From the NCBI GenBank assembly GCA_039654915.1, contig CM077597.1, positions 75,146,001 through 75,210,000 of the forward strand: a stretch of 64,000 nt of DNA, read 5' to 3'. The notes below the pieces were generated by a model. The model was not told the DNA's origin, did not search any database, and saw only the letters and a program-made list of their open reading frames with translations. Below are positions 30,220 through 40,745 of the stretch, in pieces. How positions within the stretch are numbered: position 1 is the stretch's first letter; each line of letters starts with the position of its first letter. The translations under genes and the position numbers were made by a program. The DNA is from Aquilaria yunnanensis (lineage: Eukaryota > Streptophyta > Magnoliopsida > Malvales > Thymelaeaceae).

Positions 30220-31146
30220 TGTCGAAGGGCCATCAGCACCACTGTGTGTCGTGGTGAAGGCGGCAGGGACTTCAGGAGGTACGGGTGAGTCCCGGCAGAA
30301 GGTGCTCTGTGGGGGTCACCTGTAATGGCCGGCAGCATCCTCGTGTGGGAGGCACGGTGAAGCCGAGAAGGACGTCCGGTATGGGAGAGAGCCCGAAACG
30401 GGGGTTCCGCAGGAGGACTTGCCTGAAACACTCAGAAAACAGAGGTTAGGAGGTCCCTGGAGTGATTTTCCGGGGAGGAGCCTCCGACGCCCAAGTCAGT
30501 GCTTTGGGGAGTGGAGAGGGAGTAATCAGGGCCCAAGGTTCTTGCCTACCATGTCTTCTTGAGGGCGGAAAAAAGAGGGAGAAGGAGCCAGAGTCCCCCC
30601 TAATGATGGCCATTCCCTTGATTTATATAAGAGGGAGTGAGCCCTTCGGATTGTGACACGTGTATGGACGGATGTCGTCCGTACTGTTGGGCGTAGAAGC
30701 CCCTAACCGCCTGCAGGCTCCTCGGGCCACGAGCTGCGACAAGCGTAGCCCTGCGTGACAGGACGTGGGCGGTGGCGGCGTGTCAGAATGCATATGAGTG
30801 CGGCGTGCAGGGTGACTTGGGCGGAATGTCATAGACTCCTTGATGGCGTCTGCCGTACCTCCGAGGTCCCCTTGGTGGATGTCCACCTTCGGGGTGAAGG
30901 GCCTTTTCCCGGGGTTGCACTGGTTCTTCGGGGGAATCCCCTGGCTCCAAAGTTACTCCTTCGTGGGGCTTTCCCCAGTAGAAGATGGCTGGTCCTTCTC
31001 CCCAGAAGTTGGTTCTGTTGTCTTCCCGATGAAGGCGATACTCCGAGGTTGGTTTTGGCAGGCTACCGAGATCGTGTATCTCAGGAATTTGACTTCCTCT
31101 TTTTCGGGGGCCTCTGGTGACCGGTGCGATAGCACTTTGGCTATCA
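30220..31146 (-). repeat. 5' LTR of Tat element
   Basis: About 927 bp, near-identical to 23502-24431. It starts at 31146 on the minus strand with TGATAGCCAAAG and ends at 30220. Confidence 0.9.
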
Positions 31147-31151
31147 GATAC

Positions 31152-32190
31152 CTACTGAAGAAAAGTTGAAGACGTTGAGGGGTGAAGAATGTCCTTCAAT
31201 TATATTTGAGGAGCACCGTAAACGGTGCTTCCAGAATTCATGATATTGTAAACAAACCTTTTGTTTTTGGAAAGCCTGAAATTAAATGAGTAAATAAATA
31301 AATAGATAAGTGAATAAATAAATGTATAAAATTGAGTTTCATATTATTATTGAGAACATGATATGAAATATTGTTATAATTGATTTTACCACTTTTTTAG
31401 TTGCTTCACCTTTTTTATCGATGGGTCAATCAAAAGAGATGAAGTTGTCATTATAGTTAATTGGGGGATGCCTGCAAAATAAGTAAAGGGGTTAGGAGGA
31501 TGAAGAAGTTAAATTCAATGTCAAAAGAGATATATACCTTGATATTTTTTAGCCTTAACATTGAGTAAAGCAATTATTATGCTCGTATTATATGCCTTAT
31601 CACCGAGTTGTTGCCCTTCAATTTCAGCTAAACTTCCCCAAAGCAATACTTGCATTGGTAACAACATAAATATCGAAGTTAAATGTAAAGTAATCAATCT
31701 CAATTAAGTTTAATAACTGTAGTATGTTTACAATATATATACTTAATTTTCATCAATAATTATAATTTCGCTTCTAGTTCCGATTGATCCAAAGGAACGA
31801 TCTACTCTTGCAACAATACCTACAGTGTCTACACAAAGTCATGTATAATATTTTTGTAAAAGTTTGTTAGTAGATAATATAAATTTATAATTTGGAAAAG
31901 CTAAACAATACCTATTACATGACCTTCAAGCAATTCTTGTGCTTCATAAAGTGGGACGTAAGTATGTAAGAACTTATCAAACTTACTTGAAGTTTGTACT
32001 TACTCAACTTTTGTGCTTAAGTTAAGAAGCAGTTTAATCTCGTTGTGCACATTTAGATACTATGCCTTATTTTTTGAACAATACCATTTGAGATGAGGTA
32101 AGTCTTTTTCATGGAGAAAATACCCTCAAATCTAACTATTGCTTGGCCAAACAATATTGCTGAAATTTTTGTTCCCTGCATAAATTGTGG
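31152..32190 (-). pseudogene. Helitron RPA-like gene, N-terminal and central exons
   Basis: Minus-strand pieces in RPA1 order: GTKISAILFGQAIVRFEGIF and KTYLISNGIVQK (about 32180-32075, first OB fold); VDTVGIVARVDRSFGSIG (about 31835-31745); and VLLWGSLAEIEGQQL with IIALLNVKAKKYQG (about 31690-31525, second OB fold). A further short exon lies near 31240-31152, cut by the Tat insertion. The zinc-ribbon exons resume on the other side of the retrotransposon at 23.4 kb. Stops and AT-rich introns are present. The gene belonged to a Helitron rather than the host, because it follows a Rep/helicase fragment on the same strand. Confidence 0.6.
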
Positions 32191-32267
32191 GTGAATATAT
32201 TAGTTCCTAATATAATAATATAGCAGTAAAAATTTTATTTTATTAGATCTATATATTAACGTATTGA

Positions 32268-32483
32268 TCATATTGTTTGTGGTTTAGATGCATGGAACAT
32301 GGTTTTGTACAATGATGTTAATGAATAAATATTGAATCTGAGAAGAGAAAAGTAGGAGTTTATCTCACATGAAAATGGATCAAATGAGGTGAGGAAGTGC
32401 CTAAATTTAATTGCTAGTTTTGCATCTTTTTTAAATATGGATCTCACTACAGTTACTTCAGGATAAGGGAACTGATTATCCAA
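32268..32483 (-). pseudogene. Unassigned Helitron fragment
   Basis: An open frame of about 71 codons between the Rep/helicase N-terminal piece and the RPA-like exons, on the same strand. I cannot place it with certainty in either protein. Confidence 0.2.
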
Positions 32484-32639
32484 GTCTTAATGCTTCACCT
32501 GAGATGTAAGTCATACTTTTCTACCCCTTATTAATTAAAAATTAAATAATTAATTGATCAACAAATCTCAATTAATTCTAATATCTTTACTTTAATTTAT
32601 TTCCAAGAAGTGTTTCCTCAGAATCAATTTAGGAACAAA

Positions 32640-33205
32640 ATAGACAAAGCATATTAAATATAGGAAGGTAAAAATAATAATAATTGAATAAAAAAAATTA
32701 TATTTGTATGGAAATAAATATAAGTATTCAAAAAGTGTTTACCTGCTTCAGATAAAGTAGCATCTTTTAAAACTTGCATCCTATTTTGAATTTCATTATC
32801 TGTGACATAGAAATACATTTGGAAATAACACGATTTCAATCTTTCTTGAGCCAAAGATAGTAGTACATGCTACATTTGTCCCAGAGCTTGAAAAGTATAA
32901 ACACCATTTCTTGAACTTGTGAGATTCATGCCCAATTTAACCTCAAAAGACGTGAAAGCATATGTACTCTTGTATGATCTTATGTCTTTTTGAAATGTCA
33001 TTGCTTCCTCTGATTGTGATGTATACAGATCATATAATTCATCTAAAATATTTGGTTGAGCTAATGTAACTTTCCCACTTTGGCAACAAAAAGTCGGTGG
33101 CTCATGTTCAAACTTCTTGCAATTACAATGAATGCAATTACTTATTATGCATACTTCATGGCATTCAGAGATTGAAGGGATAGTAACAAAGGTTCTTATT
33201 AACAA
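32640..33205 (-). pseudogene. Helitron Rep/helicase N-terminal fragment
   Basis: The open frame 33205-32870 contains HEPPTFCCQSGKVTLA, then ELYDLYTS and SYKSTYAFTSFEVKLG, matching the N-terminal domain (Helitron_like_N) of plant Helitron helicases. The next frame (32854-32654) has CYFQMYFYVTDNEIQNRM, the following conserved block. A stop separates the two. The Rep catalytic motif and the helicase domain are not present, so the element cannot mobilise itself. Confidence 0.7.
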
Positions 33206-33507
33206 TAATAGAAAAGTAAGTAATTAAGAAAAATTTAATTGGTATGCATATTTACTTTAGTAGAACCTTACCTTATTGTATATGTATTGTTGAAAGTACA
33301 TGGAGAAATCCTGTTCTGCACTTCTTGCTTTGGATATGGCATACTTGAGTGCTTTCTATATAATTTCCACTGTATTCTTGCATGAAAAAAAGATTTTTTC
33401 TTTTTCACCGAATGAATGCACCAATAGTTTGCCCTTGTATGTTTAATCAATGTGGAAAAAAATGAAAAAAAAAAATTTGTCAGAAGATAGATTGCTTTTC
33501 TATGAAA

Positions 33508-33531
33508 CTAGTTATGTGACCCGCGCTGCGC
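33508..33531 (-). mobile_element. Second Helitron-like 3' terminus
   Basis: The minus strand reads GCGCAGCGC, then GGGTCACATAA, then CTAG followed by T. A short GC hairpin plus CTAG at about 11 bases spacing matches a Helitron 3' end. The body would lie to the right (33.5 kb upward). No Helitron gene is seen there, so it would be a non-autonomous copy. Its 5' end was not found. Confidence 0.45.
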
Positions 33532-33939
33532 AACAAGTATATGGAGCAAAATGGTAATACAATTAGGCACAGATAGCAAATGTTTAATATACAAATCTCA
33601 CGGGTAAATGTAAGAAACGTATTGGAAGCAAACAAAGGACTGAAAACAAAGTATGACAACAATAAGAGCCAAAAAGAGAGATGGCTTTGTACTTGGGTTG
33701 TTGACCGAGCATGGATATATATACATATTAGGGGAATAGAGCAATTGTCTGTGGATAAAAATAAAATGGACATGTGGCAGCTAAAGGTGTACCCTATCCC
33801 ATGCAAGTCCTCCCCCTACATCCACACATCCCTTGCCATATTCAGAGGCAAGCACATAAACCCAGCAGCACATATAAAGGCAACATATGTCACCATAGAA
33901 GGAAAAGAAACGAAAGCAAATAAGGGAGACAAATAATAA

Positions 33940-34660
33940 CCCCATTTGAGAAAAAAAAATGAAAACAAATAAGGTAGAAAAATGATAGCCCCTTTTTACA
34001 GGAGACATTAAACTGGCACATAAGGTAGAAAAATAATAACCTCATTTAAGGGAGAAAAATGCAAACAAATAAGGTAGAAAAATAATAACCCCATTTAAGA
34101 AAAAAAATGTAAAAAAAATAATAATAACCCCATTTAAGAAAAACAAAAACAAAAACAAATAAGATAGAAAAATCATAACCCCATTTTACAGAAGACATAA
34201 AACACATAAGGTAGAAAAATAATAACCCATTTAAGAAAAAAAAAAGCAAAAAAAATAAGGTGGAAAAATAATAACCCCATTTTACAGGAGAACCCCTTTT
34301 TACAGGAGACATAAAACTAACACATGAGGCAGAAAAATAATAATCCCATCTTACAGGAGACAAAACTGAGACATAAGGTAGAAAAATAATAAACCCATTT
34401 AAGAAAAACAAAAATAGAAACAAATAAGATAGAAAAATAATAACCTCATTTTACAAGAGACATAAAACTGACATGTAAAGTAGAAAAATAATAACCCCAT
34501 TTAAGAAAAAAAAAATAGAACAAATAAGGTGGAAAAATAATAACCCCATTTTACAGGAGAAATAAAGGTGACACATGAGGTGAAAAAATAATGACCCCAT
34601 TTAAGAAAAACAAAAGGGAAACAAATAGGGTAGAAAAAAAATAACCAAATTATATAGTAG
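33940..34660 (+). repeat. AT-rich minisatellite, variable ~60-bp unit
   Basis: GGTAGAAAAATAATAACCCC followed by ATTTAAGAAAAA or ATTTTACAGGAGACATAAAA recurs more than ten times with variable spacing. Two alternating subunits are visible. Long minus-strand frames across it (33781-34008, 34046-34423) translate the repeat and are not genes. Confidence 0.85.
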
Positions 34661-35230
34661 ACACAAAACTAACACATGTCAGTGTTGAAGCAGAAAAATA
34701 ATGGGAACATCTGTATTATACATTATCCCCCCCACTGTTAGCATTCAAGTCTTCAAAAGAATAAAGCACGAAAACATTTATATACGGCCATGTGAGATGC
34801 ACTTACACAGGGCTTGAAATCTGAACTTAAACCAAACTTAATGCCCAAACGCACCAGAAAACAAACAACAGGAGACCAACCCATAATTAGCCCACAGAAA
34901 GCATGACACTTGTCACCAGCATACCCGCCTCTTCCGCTTTAGTGTATAATATAGATATTAATGGAAAAAAAATTTATAGGAACCTAGAATCATTATCATA
35001 TACATTTACAATTTGGTCGAATATCAAAACTAATGTTATATATATAAGCATATGCATGTGTAACTTGGGCAAAGATTTTGGAAACACTGTGATACATACC
35101 CATGTGCAGTTTGGAGAACCTTTTTTTTTTTTTTTTTTTTTATAAGCTAACTACATGAAATTGTTCTCTATATTCAATTCCATTCGGTTATGTAATGAAG
35201 CTTAATTGTCCTTGAAGTTTCCCTAGTTCG
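34661..35230. other. No gene recognised
   Basis: Non-coding sequence after the minisatellite, with a 22-base poly-T run near 35120. It may be part of a non-autonomous Helitron. Confidence 0.4.
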
Positions 35231-35377
35231 GTATTGGAGGCTCGGGAGAAAATTGACGGGAAGAACATCCAAAAAGGTAGTATTGGCGGCTTGGGAGAAA
35301 ATTGATGGGAAGAACATGCAAAAAGACAGTATTGGAGGCTTGGGAGAAAATTGACAGGAAAAACATGCAAAAAGGTG
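35231..35377 (+). repeat. 49-bp tandem repeat, three copies
   Basis: GTATTGGAGGCTTGGGAGAA begins units at 35231, 35280 and 35329 with few differences. Confidence 0.9.
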
Positions 35378-38121
35378 TTTTTTAGAATTGATGATTAGGT
35401 TAGTTTATAATTCGTAGGGTTGTTTGTTTTATAATAATTATAGGCTTAGATTGCAAGTAAATCCTACAATAGGTATGAAGAGAAGCGCACAAACGGTAAT
35501 AGTTACAGAATAGCACAATAATTGTTTTATTAAGAGTATTGCAATAGAATAAATTTTAAGGGCAAAAAGGTTAATCATTAAAAAATATTTTAATTACAAT
35601 AATATGTCTATATAAAGTAATTCAATAAACTAAACTTTAAGAGTAAAAAACTTGTTCAATATTTGTGTAACTTTGTACTTTTTATAATATACATATACAT
35701 ATATATATATATATATGGTAGGCTTTAACTTTTCTATACAAAAAGTATGTTTTCAAGTGCACCAAAGAACTTAATATACTTTAAAAAATTTAGCATTAAA
35801 TGCGGATGTCTCACTCTCTCACTTTATTTTATCTTTTTTCATGTTAAAAATCTCTACCACTTAATTGCACCCCACATTTAACAATTAATAGCCACCACCT
35901 CATTGTTAATCTATTACAATAACTATTTGCGAGTTGGAAGTTGCAACCGCTTGCAACTTCTATAATCTCCAAGCTGCACACCCTCAACTTCCATGAGTTC
36001 CTTCATATTTTTTAATCTTATTTCTACTGAATGAAAAAAAGTGCTCTCAACTGGAATTTCGTAAATTATATTTAGCTTTCGATTTTTTATACTATAACTT
36101 TAAGCTATATCTATTTCATTAAATCTTAATGTTTTCTAACTGACATAGAAGCTCGTGGTACAATATGGAGCTAATGTTCCAAATTGCTATTTGATTATAG
36201 AGATTGAGATTAGGAAGTTTTAAAATTGTTAATCAGTGATAGCTAAATTATTATCAACAAAACTAAGTGAATTGGCCTTGAAGTTTAGGCAGTATGAATC
36301 AAGAAACTTGCACTCAAAGACATCATCAGAGCATTAGGATGTGTGCCAATGGAAAATTCTTTGATGATCAAGTCAGTTTATCGAGTGAAAAATGAAGTTG
36401 TAAAATAGAGGGGTTTAGTGGTATTATGTACCTTAGATTGCCAATGGAGTTCCCCTTTTATAGTAGTAGTCTAGTAGACAAAGATCATGAGAGTATCACG
36501 TAGGAGGAAATCCCGTGATGGGCAGATTCGGTTACCTTGTTGACCGCTTCCTTCCTTATCAAACGTGTACCAAGCCTGCTGTGACTTGAAGGTAGGGAGT
36601 CATGTTGGGTTTTATTCACAAGGCCTGTTTATGGGACCATATCGTATCAATGGTAAAGAGTCGAATTGTAATTTTGATATATGTGTGTGTGTCTTTGTGT
36701 AATTTAGATAAAATTATTCTTGTGTAGATTTTATATTATAACGCTCTAACTTTAATATATTAAAACGTTGCTAGTCATGATTCAAATATTCCTTTCTTAT
36801 ATTTGACAACCTTAGGTTGCATTCTCGAACTTGAAAAGGTTATTAAATAATCACTTTTCTAAATTTTTTTTTTTTTTTATAGAAGTAACTTTATTTGAAA
36901 GCTAATATATTACTTACTCAATAATCACATGACTATTTTTTTTTTCTTACAAGGCAATCCCGTTTAACCCTAACGGATTTTCTTCAATTGAATGATTTTA
37001 ATTTTCATAAGCTTTTTCTTTATCAGGATTAAAAAATTAAAAAAACTGTTTACTATTTGCCAAAAAAAAAATTAAGAGTGGTTTTAGGTTATAAACAAGA
37101 GAAACTTCTCCGTTTCACCTTACCACTTCTCCTAGTATTAATTCATCTTTATTCCTCTTACCAATTCTCAAAGCATTAATTTACTATCTTTTTATAGTTA
37201 TGGGCATAGCCATGAAGAGAGGAGGTGGCAGTCACACCCTAGAATTTTAAAGGTAGTTGAATATGAGATTAAAGTGTAAAAATATAAAAGTAACTAGTTT
37301 AAATATCTGGCATTATCATAAGATAAAAAAAATAAAGGGGAAAGGATTAGTAATTTTTTTACATATGAAAAATCCTTATGAAAAGAAACTACTAAAAAAA
37401 TTTGATATTAGAAATGCATGTGCAAGATGTATAAGGTCATATAAAAAAAATTAAAATACAGATAATATCATAGTTTAAAGTTTTTTCAATCTAGAACAAC
37501 TGCTAATTGCACAACTGATATGATAATTATGTTGTCGTTGTGGTCACATATTCAAAATCGTTCTTCATTGAGTTAACATCCAACCCAACGTAGTCATAGA
37601 GCTGAAGCAGAAAATATAATTTATTTAAAATAACTACTTTGAATAGATCGTTATAATATTTAAGCAAAGTAATTGAAATGGCAGTTGTCCATTTTTTTTA
37701 ATTTTTATTTTCTATAATTTACAACAAAAATATATAGTTTTAGAAAAAATAAAATCTTCTTGGGTACACGGAATGTTTTGTGTCTTTTTGGGTTAGATTT
37801 AAAAAAATGCCAATGAAACATAAAAAAAAATTATAACCTATATATCCATGTTACTTGATTAACACTTCACTTCTTTCCAGTTCAAGTTTCGGGATTATAA
37901 ATTGTTGTGACTTGAAATGATTTCTCAATAATGATTTGTGAGATACTTAAAAAATATTATAAGAATGGTTATTTAATTGATATCTAATAATGTAAGAATT
38001 ATCTGAATACGGCATAATGATACATTATATTTAATAACAGTTTGGGTTTCCAACCCTTCGTTATTTTACCCTTTTTGGGATCAGTTATGTAGTTAGTGAT
38101 TTGAATATTTTTTTTCTGCAG
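35378..38121. other. Intergenic, AT-rich
   Basis: No gene recognised. The part at 36340-36660 is less AT-rich and resembles the promoter end of an LTR (GGAGTTCCCCTTTTATAGTAG near 36443), but no partner repeat is in view. A TA-rich run lies at 35690-35716. Confidence 0.4.
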
Positions 38122-38820
38122 ATGTTTATCATGAAAAGCGAGAGGTTTTTGAATGCGAAGCAGGTTCGTAATGTTTTAGTAGTTGTATGGTCTTGTGTTC
38201 CACACCTAAACAGTAAATCAATCAGTTTTATCAATGAAAAAATAATAGTAAGAAACATAAATACAAAGATAAAAAGTGAATCAGGTACATGTAGACATAT
38301 TAAGGCCCCATTATTCATCAATTTAGCTGGCTGACCGGCAGCTATCCTGCATCTGGTGCTGTTAGGCTTTCTACTCTGTCTTGTTTTCAAAATGGTGTTT
38401 TAATTCACTTTTTCAGAGGGATACGAGACTTGCTCGAGCCAGGGGAAAGAACACAGAAAACGGGGATGGGCATGACATGTTCTCCGACATGACTGATGTT
38501 GGAGTAGCGCCTAGACTTGTAGATTCAGATGCGAGTACGTCAGGTACATGTACCAATGCTGCAGCAGCTGCTACTAATGGGGCCAGTGGTTTTGGCATAT
38601 TTGCAGATGAGGAAGAAAATCCTGAGCAACCATCTGAACTTGAAACAAAAGTTGTCGATGGATCAGAAACTAGGGGTAAGTTTGTTATTGATTTGACTGT
38701 TAGATAGATCTGGAATAGAGACGTAAATTTTTTGCTCTATGACCGATTTGTTTTTCATTCAACATTTCAGCAAGGGACTCAGAAAATGATTGTTTTTATG
38801 ATGATTCTTCGGGGTACTGA
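38122..38820 (+). CDS. Small three-exon ORF, function unknown
   Basis: Exons 38122-38163, 38417-38675 and 38771-38820, with good GT/AG borders and a continuous frame, encode 116 residues ending in DCFYDDSSGY and a TGA. The ATG lies right after a strong acceptor (TTTTTTTCTGCAG), so the first exon may be internal to a longer gene whose 5' part is missing. The product is basic at its start (RDTRLARARGKN) and then Ser/Thr/Ala-rich and acidic (FADEEENPEQPSE). I do not recognise the family. Nearby captured gene pieces suggest this too may be a transposed fragment. Confidence 0.4.
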
Positions 38821-39360
38821 TTTTACGCCCTCCCTCCCAAAAGGAAACACCTGACTTCTGTCTACACCTTTCTGGGATCTGGATGCTTTTGCTTGTGGGG
38901 CTTTATATTGGCAACTGTGTCAAAATTTCCCAGTTTTTTGCTTAATGTGAATCTTGTTCCAATGTTCATTCAAGCACTACAACAGTAGCAATTCGGGATA
39001 CTATTTTGACCCATATACTAGACTATATTGACCAGCAGCGTCAGGGCACTGGTTCTTCATTCACAATTGTCTTCATCCAGAGTGATGGTCTTATTGGAAA
39101 TATATATGCTCTCAGTTGCACCTATCCTTTTCTGAAAATGCGCGAAGTTAAAGAAAAGTTTCTCTTTTTTTTACTTTATTTTCCTAAACCATTGTCCAAT
39201 TAGTGGATCACCAAGCTTGCACCCAAGAATCATAGAAGGGAAATATGGCGAAGGATATGTTAGTTTCAGTAGGAGGCCACTTATCCATTAACCCAAAAAA
39301 TCTACTTTTTCAACAGTGGTTCCACCATTGACCTGGATCTCCATGAAGTCAGCCTCCATC
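38821..39360. other. No gene recognised
   Basis: Probable 3' flank of the small ORF followed by non-coding sequence. Confidence 0.4.
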
Positions 39361-39816
39361 TACTTGAACCCTTTCATCTTCCTGATCTATAATGCTATAA
39401 CTCAAAAGCTAAATCAAATTTCAATGACACATATTCTTACCTAAAAATCTAATGACCAAAATGCTCAATAGACCTGGTATTGAAAAACATTGTCTTGGCT
39501 AAAACAAAGCAAGGGCATATGTGTCCCAGCACACAGGATAATGTCTATATGATTAGAAAATACATACTATAGGTGTTATACAGCTTCTACTTGAACCCCC
39601 TCATCTTCTTGATCTATAATGCAATAACTCAAAAGCTAAATCAAACTTCAAAGACACATATTCTTACCTAAAAATCTAATGACCAAAATGCTCTGTAGAC
39701 CTGGTATTGAAAAACATTGTCTTCGCTAAAACAAAGCGAGGACATATTTGTCCCAGAGCACAGGATAATGTCTATATGATTAGAAAATACATACTATAGG
39801 TGTTATACAGCTTTTA
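39361..39816 (+). repeat. 227-bp tandem duplication
   Basis: Copies at 39361-39587 and 39588-39816 share CTCAAAAGCTAAATCAAA and TGAAAAACATTGTCTT, with few substitutions. The duplication sits directly downstream of the last remaining exon of the RPL3 pseudogene, probably in its intron. Confidence 0.9.
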
Positions 39817-39820
39817 TTAC

Positions 39821-40745
39821 CTGAGTGTGAACCAAAACCCTAATGCCATTAGCATATTTCTTCAGCTTTTCCAACTGAGAATCAATGCTCTTCTTCCCCT
39901 CTTCTGATTCACACTGCCTGGCTTACTTGGTAAACGTATTCTTCTTGGACTTGCACCAATTCTTGTGGAACCTTTTTCTAACCTCCTCACTCGATTGTTG
40001 TGCCTGTACGGTAGTCAAAGGGTGGAGGCCATGAGGTGACTTCACATAGCCCATGACTCTAAAAACCACCATAGGTGGAGTCTCAAAAATCGTGATGGCC
40101 TTACAAGTCTAGTTCTTGTGAAGCTCTGCAGAAAACAAAGTTGATATCAGATGAACTCTCTACCCAATATCACATAGAGAACAATGATTAGACGAAGAAG
40201 ACATAAAATTATCATTATTAATTTGGACACATCAAAACAAACAAATACCTTGGATAACTGCAAAGAACCATCCAATTAAAAGTTTGAAGTAATCATTATC
40301 AATCACATTAAACGAAATCCTTTACACTAATGAGACAGAAAATCCCGTTAAGAAATTAACTTCAAAACACTGAAATTAGAAAAGTTCGCTCACTAGACCC
40401 GGGTTTGTCAACCGCTCTGACAATGTGTGCCATGCTAGCCTTATAACCCAGGAAAGCAGTGAGCCTAGAAGGCTCGAATGGATTATATTTCGGGAAGGCC
40501 TTCATTGTATCGGCAATAAGAGAAACTTTTCAGGCCATTAAATTAAAATAAGATTCAAGAGAAATTCATTACAAAACTACTAGTAAAAATTCAACCAGCA
40601 AAACCAAGGCAACATGAACTACTAGATGAATATTAATCCCTTGTTGAATGCGGAAAGTACCTTTCCTTCAGCGACGATAAGCTCTCTTCCTCGTAAGTAA
40701 TCCAAGGGACTTATGCCTTGGGTCCTCAAACTTCCTGTGAGACAT
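39821..40745 (-). pseudogene. RPL3: Ribosomal protein L3 pseudogene (5' part)
   Basis: Three minus-strand exon remnants in order. Exon 1 (40745-40661) begins MSHRKFEDPRHKSLGLLTRK and reaches a TGA stop just before its donor. Exon 2 (about 40510-40395) has [20 protein letters not shown]. Exon 3 (40125-39821) contains [19 protein letters not shown] and [19 protein letters not shown], ending in a GTAAT donor. These match the start of eukaryotic 60S ribosomal protein L3. In-frame stops (for example after ELHKN and after FTK) and a lost acceptor before exon 2 show it is dead. Introns are kept, so it arose by DNA-level duplication, not retroposition. All later exons are missing. Confidence 0.8.

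Larger units (their letters stand above)
23497..31151 (-). mobile_element. Ty3/gypsy Tat-lineage retrotransposon with antisense ORF
   Basis: A complete insertion: LTRs 23502-24431 and 30220-31146, flanked by an exact 5-bp target duplication GATAC (23497-23501 and 31147-31151). LTR ends are TG...CA. The primer-binding site beside the right LTR shows that the element reads on the minus strand. Between the LTRs, minus-strand RNase H and integrase pieces survive (28.3-29.7 kb), but gag, protease and most of reverse transcriptase are missing. On the plus strand, between integrase and the 3' LTR, is a decayed additional ORF. Such antisense ORFs after pol are known from the Tat lineage. In the first ~375 aligned LTR bases I count 15 differences, all transitions. 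Confidence 0.9.

Noticed and set aside
33781..34423. Long hydrophobic minus-strand ORFs
   Set aside because: They translate the AT-rich minisatellite; the repeated FFLNG/PVKWGYYFS pattern follows the DNA repeat.
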